From contig JAVHYA010000047.1 of the NCBI GenBank assembly GCA_031119395.1, positions 1-40,617 of the forward strand: 40,617 nucleotides of DNA, read 5' to 3'. Shown here piece after piece: positions 14,546-24,354 of the stretch. Both the position numbers and the translations under genes were made by a program. The notes beneath the pieces were generated by a model. It did no database searches, was not told where the DNA came from, and was given only the letters and a program-made list of their open reading frames with translations. Every line of letters starts with the position of its first letter. Position 1 is the stretch's first letter. This DNA comes from Pseudomonadota bacterium (GTDB lineage Bacteria; Pseudomonadota; Gammaproteobacteria; Burkholderiales; Burkholderiaceae_C).

Positions 14546-15802
14546 ATGGTGAGCCCGGCACCGGGCGACCCCCCTCCTGCGCAGCCGGCCGGCCGCCGGC
14601 GCCGGCCCATGTCCTTCGCGCTGCTGCTGCCGCTGCTGCTGGCCGCCCAGCCGGTGGCCACCGACAGCTACCTGCCGGCGCTGCCGGCCATCGCGCGCGA
14701 ACTGGGCTCGGCCAGCAGCAGCCTCACCGTCTTCGTGCTGGCCTTCGGCCTGGCGCAGCTGCTGTGCGGGCCGCTGGCCGACCGCTTCGGCCGGCGCCCG
14801 GTGCTGCTGGCGGGGCTGGGCTGCTACGCCGTGGCGGCCGTGGGCTGCGCGCTGGCCGGCAGCGTGGGCTGGCTCGTGGGCTGGCGGGCGGTGCAGGGCT
14901 TCTCGATGGCGGCCGTCCTGGTGTGTGCGCGCGCGGCGGTGCGCGACCTGTACCCGGCGCACGAGGGGCCGCACATCATGGCGCGCGGGCTCACCGGGCT
15001 GGGCGTGGTCGCGCTGTTCGCGCCCGTGCTCGGCGCCTGGCTGGTGCAGGGCCTGGGGTGGCGCTGGGTGCTGGGCGCCATGGCCGTGTACGCGACCGTG
15101 CTCTTCGCCCTGTGCTGGCGCGACTTCGGCGAGACGCACGCGCCGCTGGCGCCCGGCGAGGCCGCCACGCCCGTGGCCCGCGGCAGCGCGCGCGAGGTGT
15201 TCGCGAGCCGCAGCTTCCGGGCCTGGGCGTCGCTGGCGGCCGCCACCTACGGCGGGATCTTCTGCTTCCTGCTGCTGTCGCCGATGGTCTACATCGACCT
15301 GCTGGGCCTGTCGCCGGCGCTGTACGGATGGATTCCGGCAGGCGGCTCGCTGGTCTACATCTTCAGCACCACGATGTGCCGGCGCCTGCTGCGGCGCTGG
15401 GGCGCCGTGCGCACGGTGCAGCTGGGCGCATCGCTGAGCCTCGGCGGCGCGTGCATCCAGATCCTGGGCTATGCGCTGTGGCCGCACTCGGTCCTGCCGC
15501 TGCTGATCGGGCATGCGGTCTACGTGCTGGGCCACGGCATCCACCAGCCCTGCGGCCAGGCCGGCGCGGTGGGCGACCTGCCGCACCTGGCCGGCCGCGC
15601 GGTGTCGTGGTCGGGCTTCGCGATGATGTTCGTCGCCTTCTGCCTGGGGCAGTTCGCGGCGCGCTTCGTCGACAACAGCATGAGCCACGGCGCCTGGCCG
15701 ATGGTGCTGCCCATCGGGGCGGCGGGCGTCGCGCTCGTGGCGATCGCCTTCGGCTGGCTGCCGCGCATGGACACGGCACGCCCGGCCGCGCGCGCAGGCT
15801 AG
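14546..15802 (+). CDS. MFS multidrug exporter, Bcr/CflA-like (DHA1)
   Basis: The 418-residue product is an inner-membrane antiporter with 12 helices. The first helix region (LLLAAQPVATDSYLPALPAI) and the loop 2-3 motif A (GPLADRFGRRPVLL) are typical of the Bcr/CflA drug-resistance branch. Motif C is represented by VLGAWLVQGLGWRW. The start is uncertain: the ATG at 14546 has AAGG a little upstream, an in-frame GTG lies at 14522, and family alignment would also allow an ATG near 14609 (MSFALLLPLLL). It is separated from the dctP cluster by a strong hairpin and a repeat, so it is probably its own transcription unit. Substrates cannot be inferred. Confidence 0.88.
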   Translation: MVSPAPGDPPPAQPAGRRRRPMSFALLLPLLLAAQPVATDSYLPALPAIARELGSASSSLTVFVLAFGLAQLLCGPLADRFGRRPVLLAGLGCYAVAAVGCALAGSVGWLVGWRAVQGFSMAAVLVCARAAVRDLYPAHEGPHIMARGLTGLGVVALFAPVLGAWLVQGLGWRWVLGAMAVYATVLFALCWRDFGETHAPLAPGEAATPVARGSAREVFASRSFRAWASLAAATYGGIFCFLLLSPMVYIDLLGLSPALYGWIPAGGSLVYIFSTTMCRRLLRRWGAVRTVQLGASLSLGGACIQILGYALWPHSVLPLLIGHAVYVLGHGIHQPCGQAGAVGDLPHLAGRAVSWSGFAMMFVAFCLGQFAARFVDNSMSHGAWPMVLPIGAAGVALVAIAFGWLPRMDTARPAARAG

Positions 15803-16062
15803 CCGCGTGCTCGCCGGACGCGCCCCGGCGCGTGCCGGATCAGCAGGGCGGTCGCCACGCCCAGCGGCACGCTGACCAGCGGCGACCACCAGCGTGCGGT
15901 GGCCAGGCACAGCACGATGGCGACGACCGCGCCCAGCGTGGCGGCGACATCCGTCGATCGCGTGCGCCGTGCACGCGGTGCACGGGCCGCGCATGCCGTT
16001 CGGGCCGCGCGGAGGCGGCCGGATCGTGTGGCGCCGCAGCGCGGGGGAGAGGTGGTGGCCAT
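15799..16062 (-). CDS. Small membrane protein (hypothetical)
   Basis: An 87-residue frame converges on the MFS exporter with a four-base overlap at the stops. The first 38 residues are Arg/Ala-rich and look unstructured. Residues 39-75 hold two hydrophobic stretches (VAATLGAVVAIVLCLATA and LVSVPLGVATALLI) that could form a two-helix hairpin. The tail is Arg-rich. No Shine-Dalgarno is evident, and the Arg/Ala-rich start resembles shadow coding, so the real protein may begin later or not exist. No family is recognised. Confidence 0.4.
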   Translation of the reverse strand: MATTSPPRCGATRSGRLRAARTACAARAPRARRTRSTDVAATLGAVVAIVLCLATARWWSPLVSVPLGVATALLIRHAPGRVRRARG

Positions 16063-16156
16063 GATCGACGCTCGCGGGCGACCCCGGGGGCCGATGCCCA
16101 GGTTCTAGGGCTCGCCCAAGTCAGGCGTTTGACAGCCGTGCGGCCGTGCCGGCGCC

Positions 16157-17428
16157 TCAGCGGGCATGCGCTGCCTCGCGCGCGTTGGCGCGCTGCGCCA
16201 GCATGAACACCGGCATCGCCAGCAGCGCGCAGCCCGCCAGCACCGCGAAGGCCAGGCCGAAGTGGCCGCGCGCGCCGACCACCGCGTTGGCCACGCCGGC
16301 ACTGAGCGCCGCGCCGACGCCCTGCAGCGTCAGCACCAGCCCCAGCGCCAGGTTGTAGCGGCCGGTGCCGCGCGCGTAGCGCTCCACCATCAGCGGCGTG
16401 GCCACGCCCAGCGCGCCGGCCGCGATGCCGTCGAGCACCTGCACCGGGATGTTGGCCCACACGCTGGGAAAGGCCCAGGCCAGCAGGCCGCGCACCGGCA
16501 GGATCAGGATGGCGAGGTAGACGAAGGCCGACAGGTCCAGCCGGCGGCTGCGCGCCACCCACAGCGCCACCGGCACCATGGTCAGCTGCGCGACCACGAT
16601 GGCGACGCCGGTCCACAGCAGCGAGGCGGCATCGGGCTGCGTCGCGGCCAGGCGCTGGTTCAGCAGCGGCAGCATGGCCGCATTGCCCAGGTGGAAGAAG
16701 GCGCAGGCCAGCGCGAAGAGCCACAGCGCACGGTGGCGCAGCAGCTCGCCGAAGCCGCCCGGCGCTGGCGATGCGGGCGCACCCGCCGCGTCCGGCTCGA
16801 CGCCGCGCGCCGCCGCATGGTCGATGTCGCCGGCGCGGATGGTCGCCAGGCACAGCAGGCTGCCCACGGCCATGACCGTCATCACCGACATCATCCAGGG
16901 CGCGCCGAACTGCTGCGCCACGATGCCGGCGCCCAGCGCCGACACGATGTTGCCCGCGTGGCTCCAGGCCTCGTTGCGTCCGGTCTGGCGGCGCAGCCCC
17001 TCGCGCCGCGCCAGGCCCAGCGTGAGCGCGGCCAGCGCGGCGGCCAGCAGCGCGCCGGCAGCGCCCGCGACCACCTGCGAGCCGACCAGCAGCCACGGCG
17101 AGCGGGTGAGGAAGGCGCAGCCGCTGCCGAGCATGACGGCCACCACGGCGATGGCCATCAGCGCGCGCTTGGCGCGCCAGCGGTCGGCCCAGGCCCCGGC
17201 GAAGGGCGTCATGAGAACGGCGGCCAGCCCGCCGGCCGTCATCGTGACGCCGATCAGCGTCTGGTCGACGCGCTGGCTCTGCAGGTAGGTGGCCAGGAAG
17301 GGGCCGAGCCCGTCGCGCACGTCGGCCAGGAAGAAGGCCGTCCAGGCCAGGGCGGTGAGCGAGGCGGCGGTGGCCGGCGCACCGGCGCGGGGGCCGGCCT
17401 CCAGGGGCATGGCGAGCGTGCTGGACAT
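16157..17428 (-). CDS. MFS transporter
   Basis: The 423-residue product is a 12-helix major facilitator. It has a first helix AWTAFFLADVRDGLGPFLATY, a loop 2-3 motif PFAGAWADRWRAKRALM, and a paired half starting at about residue 240 (HRALWLFALACAFFHLGNAAM). AAGGAGGA lies ahead of the ATG at 17428. The start is only 25 bases after the stop of the repeat-domain protein gene at 17454, so it is probably the last gene of the minus-strand run that begins with the histidine kinase. The HLGNAAMLPLLNQRLA stretch recalls a sub-branch of drug and metabolite exporters, but no substrate can be named. Confidence 0.88.
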   Translation of the reverse strand: MSSTLAMPLEAGPRAGAPATAASLTALAWTAFFLADVRDGLGPFLATYLQSQRVDQTLIGVTMTAGGLAAVLMTPFAGAWADRWRAKRALMAIAVVAVMLGSGCAFLTRSPWLLVGSQVVAGAAGALLAAALAALTLGLARREGLRRQTGRNEAWSHAGNIVSALGAGIVAQQFGAPWMMSVMTVMAVGSLLCLATIRAGDIDHAAARGVEPDAAGAPASPAPGGFGELLRHRALWLFALACAFFHLGNAAMLPLLNQRLAATQPDAASLLWTGVAIVVAQLTMVPVALWVARSRRLDLSAFVYLAILILPVRGLLAWAFPSVWANIPVQVLDGIAAGALGVATPLMVERYARGTGRYNLALGLVLTLQGVGAALSAGVANAVVGARGHFGLAFAVLAGCALLAMPVFMLAQRANAREAAHAR

Positions 17429-17453
17429 GGGCCGGCCTCCTCCTTGCCGTGGG

Positions 17454-17993
17454 TCAGCGGGCGGCCAGCGGCGTGCCGTTGACGGTGTGCGCCTCGATCA
17501 CGCGGCCGCGGCCGTCGGCCAGCGCCTGCGCAGGCCCTTCGGCGCGCACGCGGTCGCCGGGCTGGAGGGCCAGCTGCGCGAAGCCCTCGGGCTTGAGGTG
17601 GACGAAGTCGCCGGTGTCGAGCACGACGCCATTCGGGGCGCCGTGCCTGGCGTGGTTGATGCGCAGCACGCGCCCCTCGGCCGGTGCGTCGTCGTGCGCC
17701 GGGGCCAGGGGCTGGCCATCGACTTCGCTCAGGCGGTGGAAGTCGTAGACGACGTGCGCGCCGTCGCCCTTGGGCGAGGCCGGCCGCTCGCTGCCTTCGA
17801 CCGTGACGCGCTGGCCGGGCGCGAGCTGTGCGAAGGCGGCCGCGGCGCCGGTGTCGTGCTTGTCGAAGACGAACTGCGTGGGCACGCCGTCGGTGTCGAT
17901 CAGCACGCCTTCGTGCTCGCCGCGCGGGCTGTAGACCAGGTGCTGGAAGCGGCCTTCGACCGCCCAGACGTCGATGAGTGTGTCATGGGGCAT
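17454..17993 (-). CDS. Unknown protein with two ~60-residue beta modules, no signal peptide
   Basis: The 179-residue product is not a family I can name. It contains two related modules, at about residues 12-70 (EGRFQHLVYSPRGEHEGVLI up to LAPGQRVTVEG) and 105-160 (EGRVLRINHARHGAPNGVVL up to LQPGDRVRAEG). The shared pattern is GRV-x-R, a stretch with N/P and G, GxxLD-x-G, V/T-x-F, a loop, then L-x-PGDRV-x-x-G, which suggests a small OB- or SH3-like barrel. The same module occurs twice in the secreted protein encoded just upstream (18059-18826). There is no signal peptide or membrane segment, so it should be cytoplasmic. DUF5666-like proteins have a similar rhythm, but I cannot confirm membership. 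Confidence 0.85.
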   Translation of the reverse strand: MPHDTLIDVWAVEGRFQHLVYSPRGEHEGVLIDTDGVPTQFVFDKHDTGAAAAFAQLAPGQRVTVEGSERPASPKGDGAHVVYDFHRLSEVDGQPLAPAHDDAPAEGRVLRINHARHGAPNGVVLDTGDFVHLKPEGFAQLALQPGDRVRAEGPAQALADGRGRVIEAHTVNGTPLAAR

Positions 17994-18035
17994 GGGTGAA
18001 TCTCTCGGTGGAACTCGGATGGAAGGGACAAGGAA

Positions 18036-18052
18036 GGGGGCGCAGGGCCCCC
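18036..18052 (-). terminator. Hairpin between the two module-protein genes
   Basis: GGGGGC and GCCCCC pair around a five-base loop, seven bases past the stop of the secreted module-protein gene. No clear T-run follows. It may be a partial terminator or attenuator that lowers expression of the downstream gene at 17993. Confidence 0.35.
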
Positions 18053-18058
18053 GAGCGA

Positions 18059-18826
18059 TCAGGCCGGGCGGCGGCGCGGGCCGGGGCGCGGTGGGTCGAT
18101 GGGGCCCGAGAGCACCTCCTGCAGCGCCTGCTGCGTGGCGCCCAGGCGGGTCGCCTCGATGCCGGTGCCCAGGGGGCTGCGCGTGCCCCAGCCCTGCACG
18201 TAGAGCGGGGCGCCCGGCTGCAGCAGGCCGCCGATCATCCGGCCCACATGGGGCGGGAAGCGCACCACGGTGCCGTCGTCGAGCAGCGCGCCGTGCGCGT
18301 CGCCGCGGTCGTTGAACAGCACGCGCGCGATGCGGCCGCCGGCGCTCATCGAGGCCAGCGCGCCCAGCGGGCGCGGCGGCGGGGGCAGGGCGCCGGGCGA
18401 GGGCGGCTGGTCGGTCACGGCGCGGCCGTTGGCGCGGATCTCCTGCGCCCTCAGCGCGCCGGCATCGCCCGCGCGCCAGCCGGTCGCGTCGATGCGGTCA
18501 CCGAGCTTGGCCAGCGCGGTCACGTCGGCCGACAGGTGCGGCGCGAAGGCGACCTGGGTGCCGTTGTCCAGCAGCAGGCCGTCGGCCTCGCCGTTGGGAT
18601 TGACCAGCCAGCGCGCCACCTGGCCGCTCACGCTGGCCGCCGCCATCGGTGCCGGGGCCAGCGGTCCGCCCGGGGGCGGCGGCAGCGGGCCGGCCATGCC
18701 GGCGGGCGGCGGCATCGGCCCGCCGGGCGGGGCGGGTTGGGGCGCAGGCTGCGCGACGGCGAGGGCGGACGCCGCCATCAGGCCGGCCAGCAGGGTGGCG
18801 CGGAGGGAAGAAACGGAAGTGGCCAT
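18059..18826 (-). CDS. Secreted protein of unknown function with two ~60-residue beta modules
   Basis: The 255-residue product has a Sec signal (residues 1-25, ending ALAVAQ), a Pro/Gly-rich linker (about 26-65), and two modules: SGQVARWLVNPNGEADGLLL with FAPHL and LGDRIDATG (about 66-125), and GGRIARVLFNDRGDAHGALL with FPPHV and YVQGW (about 158-215). The C-terminus is Pro/Arg-rich. It is clearly related to the neighbouring 179-residue protein. AAGGAG sits six bases before the ATG at 18826, fixing the start. A sigma-54-type promoter (18859-18874) and a dyad (18937-18955) lie upstream, directly after the NtrC-type regulator gene, so it is the likely main target of that regulator. Function unknown; a periplasmic binding or sensing role is conceivable. 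Confidence 0.87.
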   Translation of the reverse strand: MATSVSSLRATLLAGLMAASALAVAQPAPQPAPPGGPMPPPAGMAGPLPPPPGGPLAPAPMAAASVSGQVARWLVNPNGEADGLLLDNGTQVAFAPHLSADVTALAKLGDRIDATGWRAGDAGALRAQEIRANGRAVTDQPPSPGALPPPPRPLGALASMSAGGRIARVLFNDRGDAHGALLDDGTVVRFPPHVGRMIGGLLQPGAPLYVQGWGTRSPLGTGIEATRLGATQQALQEVLSGPIDPPRPGPRRRPA

Positions 18827-18858
18827 GGTGTGCTCCTTGAGGGGATGTGCCATGGGCT

Positions 18859-18874
18859 TCCAAGTCGCGTGCCA
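18859..18874 (-). promoter_or_regulatory. Sigma-54-type -24/-12 promoter
   Basis: On the minus strand, TGGCACG-CGAC-TTGGA has the exact spacing of the sigma-54 consensus TGGCACG-N4-TTGCW, with one mismatch (G for C in the -12 element). The predicted transcription start, near 18848, leaves a 22-base leader holding the Shine-Dalgarno of the 18826 gene. An NtrC-type activator is encoded just upstream. The mismatch falls in a conserved position, so the promoter could be weak. Confidence 0.6.
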
Positions 18875-18936
18875 GCGCCGAATGTCTTTGAAATCAAGGA
18901 CTTGCGTCTTGGTTCCGGTCCGCGATCGGATGATGG

Positions 18937-18955
18937 CCGGACACCGCCTGTCCGG
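18937..18955. promoter_or_regulatory. Perfect dyad, likely enhancer site for the NtrC-type regulator
   Basis: CCGGACA and TGTCCGG are perfect seven-base inverted arms around CCGCC. The site lies about 65 bases upstream of the -24 box and 16 bases past the regulator's stop codon. That is a normal place for an upstream activating sequence. A related half site (CCGGTCC) lies about 20 bases closer to the promoter. Confidence 0.5.
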
Positions 18956-18970
18956 AAACACGACAGCTTG

Positions 18971-20304
<1,334 letters not shown>

Positions 20305-20320
<16 letters not shown>

Positions 20321-21753
20321 GGCATCTCCAGGATGAAGCGCGCGCCCGGCGTGCCGGCCTCGTGGCGCAGTTCGCCGCCATGGGCGATGGCGACCTCGCG
20401 CGCCAGCGCCAGGCCCAGGCCGGTGCCGTCGGCGCGGCCGGTGCCGAAGGGCTCGAACAGGCGCCCGCGCAGGACGTCCGGCACGCCCTCGCCGTCGTCG
20501 GCGACGCCCAGCACGAGCAGGCCGCGCGCCGCGTCGGCCGCGGCCCACAGGCGCACGCTGCCGCCGGGGCCGCGGGCATGGCGCACGGCGTTGTCCAGCA
20601 GGTTGTCGACGGCGCGCGCGAGGTGCATGGGGTCGAACACGGCGCAGGGCGGGGCGCCTTCGGCCAGCGCCAGCGCCACCTGTCGCCGCGCGGCCGCATC
20701 GGCCACCGTCGCCAGCCGTTCCTCAAGCCAGGGCTGCAACGGCACGGGCTGCGGGTTGAGGTCCAGCGGCTGGACCAGCGCGAGCAGACTGCGCACCACC
20801 GCATCGAGCCGGTCGATCTGGCCGACGATGGTGCGCAGGGCGGCGGCCTGCGTGCCGGCGTCGGCCGCCAGCGCGTTCTCGGCCTTCAGGCGCATGGCGG
20901 CGATGGGGTTGCGGATCTCGTGCGCCACGGCCGAGGTCATGCGGCCCAGGGCCGCCAGCCGCAGGTCGCGGCTGCGCTGCGCCAGCGCATCGCGGGCGGC
21001 GGCCTGCGCCTGCGCGAAGCGGGCGGCATAGCCGTTGTAGCTGGCGACGATGCGGTCGAGCTCGTCCAGCCCGGTGCGGGCGAGCGTGGGCATGGTGTCG
21101 GCCGGCGCGGCGGCCAGGGCGGCTTCGAGCCCGCGCAGCCGCGCCCGGCCGCGGTACAGCAGCACCGCCAGCCACAGGGCCGAACACACGATCGCCGCCG
21201 CCAGCGCACCCAGGCCCAGGCGCAGGCTGCCCTCGGCCGCGGCGGCGCCGAGCTGCGTGCGCGTCATGGTCCAGGCGGCGGCGCCCGGCGCGGCGAGCGG
21301 GCAGGCCGCGACGATCAGCAGTTCGCGGCTGCCGCGCACCTGCTGCGTGCGCAGGCGCTGGGTGCCCACCGCCTGCTGCGCGGTCTGCTCGATCAGCGCC
21401 TGCTCGGCCGCGGGCACGTCGGTCTTCACGCTGCTGCCTTCGTAGGTGGGGTAGGCATAGGCGCCGATTCCGCCCTCGGCCCGCCAGACGCCGCCTTCGA
21501 CGTACGGCGCCTCGGTCAGCACCAGCTGCAGCAGCACGCGCGCGAGGTCCAGCCGCAGCGTCGCCGTGTCGGGCGCCGACTGGGCGTAGCGCTGCGCGAG
21601 CTGTTCGCAACTGCCTTCGACCCGCGCGCGGCCCAGCTCCAGCTGCATGGCCGGGCTGAGCCTGTACAGCCCGAGCACCACCACGCCCAGCAGCAGGCAC
21701 ACGGCCAGGAGCAGGGCCCAGAACACGGCGAGTTGCAGTCGCAGGGAGCGCAT
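20305..21753 (-). CDS. Membrane sensor histidine kinase
   Basis: The 482-residue product has a transmembrane helix at about 9-31, a periplasmic sensor region of about 145 residues (35-178), and a second helix at about 180-200. A short HAMP-like linker and coiled stretch follow. The dimerisation domain has the H-box SAVAHEIRNPIAAM (H278), and the ATPase domain has an N-box (NLLDNAVRHA) and G-boxes (DDGEGVP and GTGLGLALA). The periplasmic part has no motif I recognise. The start at 21753 lacks a clear Shine-Dalgarno, and the frame is open to 21891. It overlaps the response-regulator gene, making a classical pair that drives sigma-54 transcription. Confidence 0.93.
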
Positions 21754-21899
21754 GGGCAGGAGGGAGGGGTCGAGGGCGCGCGAGGGCGAGCGGAGTATGC
21801 GCGACGCCGATGCACGTGCCCTGACGGACGCCAGCCCGTGCGCCGGCCGCCAAAGCCCCGCGCCCACCGGGGTCGGGGCGCGGGCGGACAATCCCGCGC

Positions 21900-22592
21900 A
21901 TGAGCAGCAGCACCCCAGCCCCCACCTCCCTGCAGATCGACTTCGTGTCCGACGTCTCGTGCCCCTGGTGCGCCGTCGGCCTGGCCTCGCTGGAGCAGGC
22001 CCTGGCGCGCGTCGGCCCCGAGATCGACGTGCACCTGCGCTTCCAGCCCTTCGAGCTCAACCCGCAGATGGTTCCCGAGGGCGAGGACTCGGTGGAGCAC
22101 CTGCAGCGCAAGTACGGCATCAGCGAACAGCAGGTGCGGGCCAACGGCGAACACCTGCGCCAGCGCGGGCTGGCGGTGGGCTTCCCCTTCGACCTGGACA
22201 AGCGCAAGCGGGTGTGGAACACCTTCGACGCGCACCGCCTGCTGCACTGGGCCGAGTTGGAGGGCGAGGCGCAGCAGCTGGCGCTGAAGAAGTCGCTGTT
22301 CAAGGCCTACTTCCTCGACGGGCTGAGCCCGGCCGACCACGAGCTGCTGGTGCGCCTGGCGGAGGACGCCGGGCTGGACGCGTCGCGCGCCCGCGCCATC
22401 CTGGCCGGCGACGAGTACGCCCAGGAGGTGCGCGAGCGCGAGCGGCTCTACACCGACGCCGGCATCCATTCCGTGCCCGCCATCGTCATCAACAACCAGC
22501 ACCTCATCTCCGGCGGCCAGCCGCCGGAGGTGTTCGAGCGGGCGCTGCGCCAGATCGCCGGCGCACAGCCTTCGCAGGTGATGAGCGCCTGA
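21900..22592 (+). CDS. DsbA-family protein, FrnE-like
   Basis: The 230-residue product is a thioredoxin-fold protein with an inserted helical domain. The active site is CPWC (residues 21-24, SDVSCPWCAVG), followed by FQPFELNPQM and ending with the thioredoxin cis-Pro region SVPAIVINNQHLISGGQP. There is no signal peptide, so it acts in the cytoplasm, as FrnE and 2-hydroxychromene-2-carboxylate isomerase relatives do. FrnE in Deinococcus is a stress-linked disulfide oxidoreductase. It is divergent from the histidine kinase gene, with about 145 bases between starts, and ends in the dyad repeat at 22613. Confidence 0.93.
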   Translation: MSSSTPAPTSLQIDFVSDVSCPWCAVGLASLEQALARVGPEIDVHLRFQPFELNPQMVPEGEDSVEHLQRKYGISEQQVRANGEHLRQRGLAVGFPFDLDKRKRVWNTFDAHRLLHWAELEGEAQQLALKKSLFKAYFLDGLSPADHELLVRLAEDAGLDASRARAILAGDEYAQEVRERERLYTDAGIHSVPAIVINNQHLISGGQPPEVFERALRQIAGAQPSQVMSA

Positions 22593-22612
22593 GCGGCGCG
22601 CTTTTACAGGCG

Positions 22613-22670
22613 AAAAGTGGCTGCAGCGCCCGCGTGACGGGCGCCGGCAGCTATGGTTTCGATAGCATTC
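22613..22670 (-). repeat. Dispersed intergenic dyad repeat, copy B
   Basis: On the minus strand it reads GAATGCTATCGAAACCATAG then CTGCCGGCGCCCG, a five-base loop, CGGGCGC and TGCAGCC ending in ACTTTT. The stem has seven perfect base pairs, extended by GCTGC/GCAGC with a bulge. It lies between two convergent genes and could act as a bidirectional terminator. It shares order and most bases with copies A and C. Confidence 0.65.
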
Positions 22671-23853
22671 AGGCGCGCCGGCCGGCGTCGGCCAGTGCCG
22701 GTGCAGGGCGCTTGCCCGCGCGCTCGCGCGCCTCGAAGCGCGCCACGGCCCAGGCCACGGCGTAGAGCCACAGGAAGACGCTGCCCAGCAGGGCCACATC
22801 GGCCCACAGCGGCCGGGCGCGGTGGCCGAAGAGCGCCACCACGATCAGCACCGCCACCAGGTGCGCGCAGAACACCGCCAGCGAGGCCGAGCCCATGGTC
22901 TCGAGCCAGCGCGGGCGCGGCAGGTGCGACAGCCAGCCGGGACCGAAGCGCAAGGCCACGATGCCGATGGCAGCCAGGTCCAGCAGGCGCAGCGGGCCGA
23001 GCCGCCACTTGTCGAACAGCAGGTTCATCGCGGCGTCGTCGCCGAAGGGCGCCTGGCCCCAGGGGCTCAGGTGCCGCCAGGCCAGGCAGCCCGCGGCCAC
23101 CACCACGGCCAGCTGCACCACGCGGCGCGGGATCACGATCGGCTGCGCGCCGGGCGCGTTGCGGCTCGCCCCCATCCACAGGCCGAAGAACCACAGGAAC
23201 TGCCAGGCGAAGGTGTCGAAGGAGCCGGTCTCGTTGAAGGGGATCGGGATGCCGAGCAGGCCCATCATCAGGTGCTCGTGCAGCCAGGGCGTCATGCCGA
23301 ACTGCGCGCCGGCCCACAGCAGCGCGCTCAGCAGCATCGGCACCCGCCAACCATGGCGCAGCGCATAGGCCATGACCCAGGGGCTCAGCAGCATGAACAG
23401 GATGTACAGCGGCAGGATGTCCAGCAGCGCGGGCTGGTAGACCAGCAGCAGCGAGTACAGGAAGCCTTCGTGCGGGTGCGCGAGGTAGTACTTCAGCAGG
23501 TCCTTGACCTGCGGCTCCTCGATGTGCAGGCCGATCGCCAGCGCGGTGATCACGGTGAACAGGAAGAGCAGCAGCGCCGCCTGGCTCATGTAGATGCGCA
23601 CCGCCCGCTTCCAGAAGCCGCGCCGCATGGCGTCCACCCCCTGCGCGTGGCCGATGCGGCCGTACACCAGGCCCGAGACGAAGGCCGACAGCAGCACGAA
23701 GCCTTCCGCCGCCGACACGAAGCCGAAGGGCTGCCCCACCGGATCGGTGAAGCGCGTGGGCACGTGCGTGATCGTCATCAGCACGAGCATCAGCCCGCGC
23801 ATGGCGTCGATCTCCCAGTAGCGGCGCGGCGGGGGCGGGGCGGGGTCGCTCAT
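22669..23853 (-). CDS. OpgC-like multi-pass membrane protein (acyltransferase-type)
   Basis: The 394-residue product has about ten membrane helices. Its start, RRYWEIDAMRGLMLVLMTITH, is the signature of the OpgC/acyltransferase-3-like family (an ExD near the N-terminus, RG, then a membrane His). Other family features are FGFVSAAEGFVLLSAFVSGLVYG, a long periplasmic loop with PQVKDLLKYYLAHPHEGF, and ILPLYILFMLLSPW. OpgC proteins succinylate periplasmic glucans, but many family members have unknown acceptors, and no opgG/opgH genes are nearby. The start has no convincing Shine-Dalgarno. It stands alone, convergent with the FrnE-like gene. Confidence 0.88.
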   Translation of the reverse strand: MSDPAPPPPRRYWEIDAMRGLMLVLMTITHVPTRFTDPVGQPFGFVSAAEGFVLLSAFVSGLVYGRIGHAQGVDAMRRGFWKRAVRIYMSQAALLLFLFTVITALAIGLHIEEPQVKDLLKYYLAHPHEGFLYSLLLVYQPALLDILPLYILFMLLSPWVMAYALRHGWRVPMLLSALLWAGAQFGMTPWLHEHLMMGLLGIPIPFNETGSFDTFAWQFLWFFGLWMGASRNAPGAQPIVIPRRVVQLAVVVAAGCLAWRHLSPWGQAPFGDDAAMNLLFDKWRLGPLRLLDLAAIGIVALRFGPGWLSHLPRPRWLETMGSASLAVFCAHLVAVLIVVALFGHRARPLWADVALLGSVFLWLYAVAWAVARFEARERAGKRPAPALADAGRRA

Positions 23854-24064
23854 GGGCAGGGCGTTTCCATCGGAAGGACTCTATCGGCGTGAACCTGACG
23901 GCATGTCGGTCGTCATTCCATGACCACGTGGGCCATGCGGCATCCGTCGCGGCGGGCTCGGCGCGGCGCCGTCCTACCGGCGCTTGCCGCGGGGTTCGAC
24001 GGCGCCAGCGCGTCGCAGTTCCTAGGCTGTTGCGCCTGCTGACACAAAAACGAGGAAATGCACC

Positions 24065-24253
24065 ATGAGCATGCGCAAGCGCCGCCGCGGCCTGTACGCC
24101 AACATCCAGGCCAAGCGCCGCCGCATCGCCCGCGGCAGCGGCGAACACATGCGCAAGGCCGGGGAGAAGGGCGCGCCGGCGCGCGGCGCATTCCGCAAGG
24201 CCGCGAAGACGGCCCGGCCCAGGCGCCGCACGCGCCGTTCGGGTCGTCGCTAG
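24065..24253 (+). CDS. Small strongly basic protein
   Basis: The 62-residue product is very rich in Arg and Lys. The segment RRGLYANIQAKRRRIARGSG, with EKGAPARGAF and AAKTAR following, matches a small conserved bacterial family I know only as uncharacterised (GLYANI..KR.RI..GSGE..RKPG.KGAPT...F). GAGGAAA about ten bases before the ATG supports translation. The charge suggests nucleic-acid or ribosome binding, but nothing shows this directly. It lies alone between the OpgC-like gene and the end of the TetR gene. Confidence 0.8.
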   Translation: MSMRKRRRGLYANIQAKRRRIARGSGEHMRKAGEKGAPARGAFRKAAKTARPRRRTRRSGRR

Positions 24254-24354
24254 GCCAGGAAGAGACCGCGCCCTCGTCGGCCGGCGCCTGCCCCGCCTCG
24301 CCGCGACGCATCACCGCCGGCGCAGCGCCCCGGGGCGCGCTCGAGGCCCGCGAC

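Noticed and set aside
24325-24338. Perfect 14-base palindrome GCGCCCCGGGGCGC after the small basic protein gene.
   Set aside because: It has no loop, so it is not a hairpin terminator, and it is compatible with chance in GC-rich sequence.
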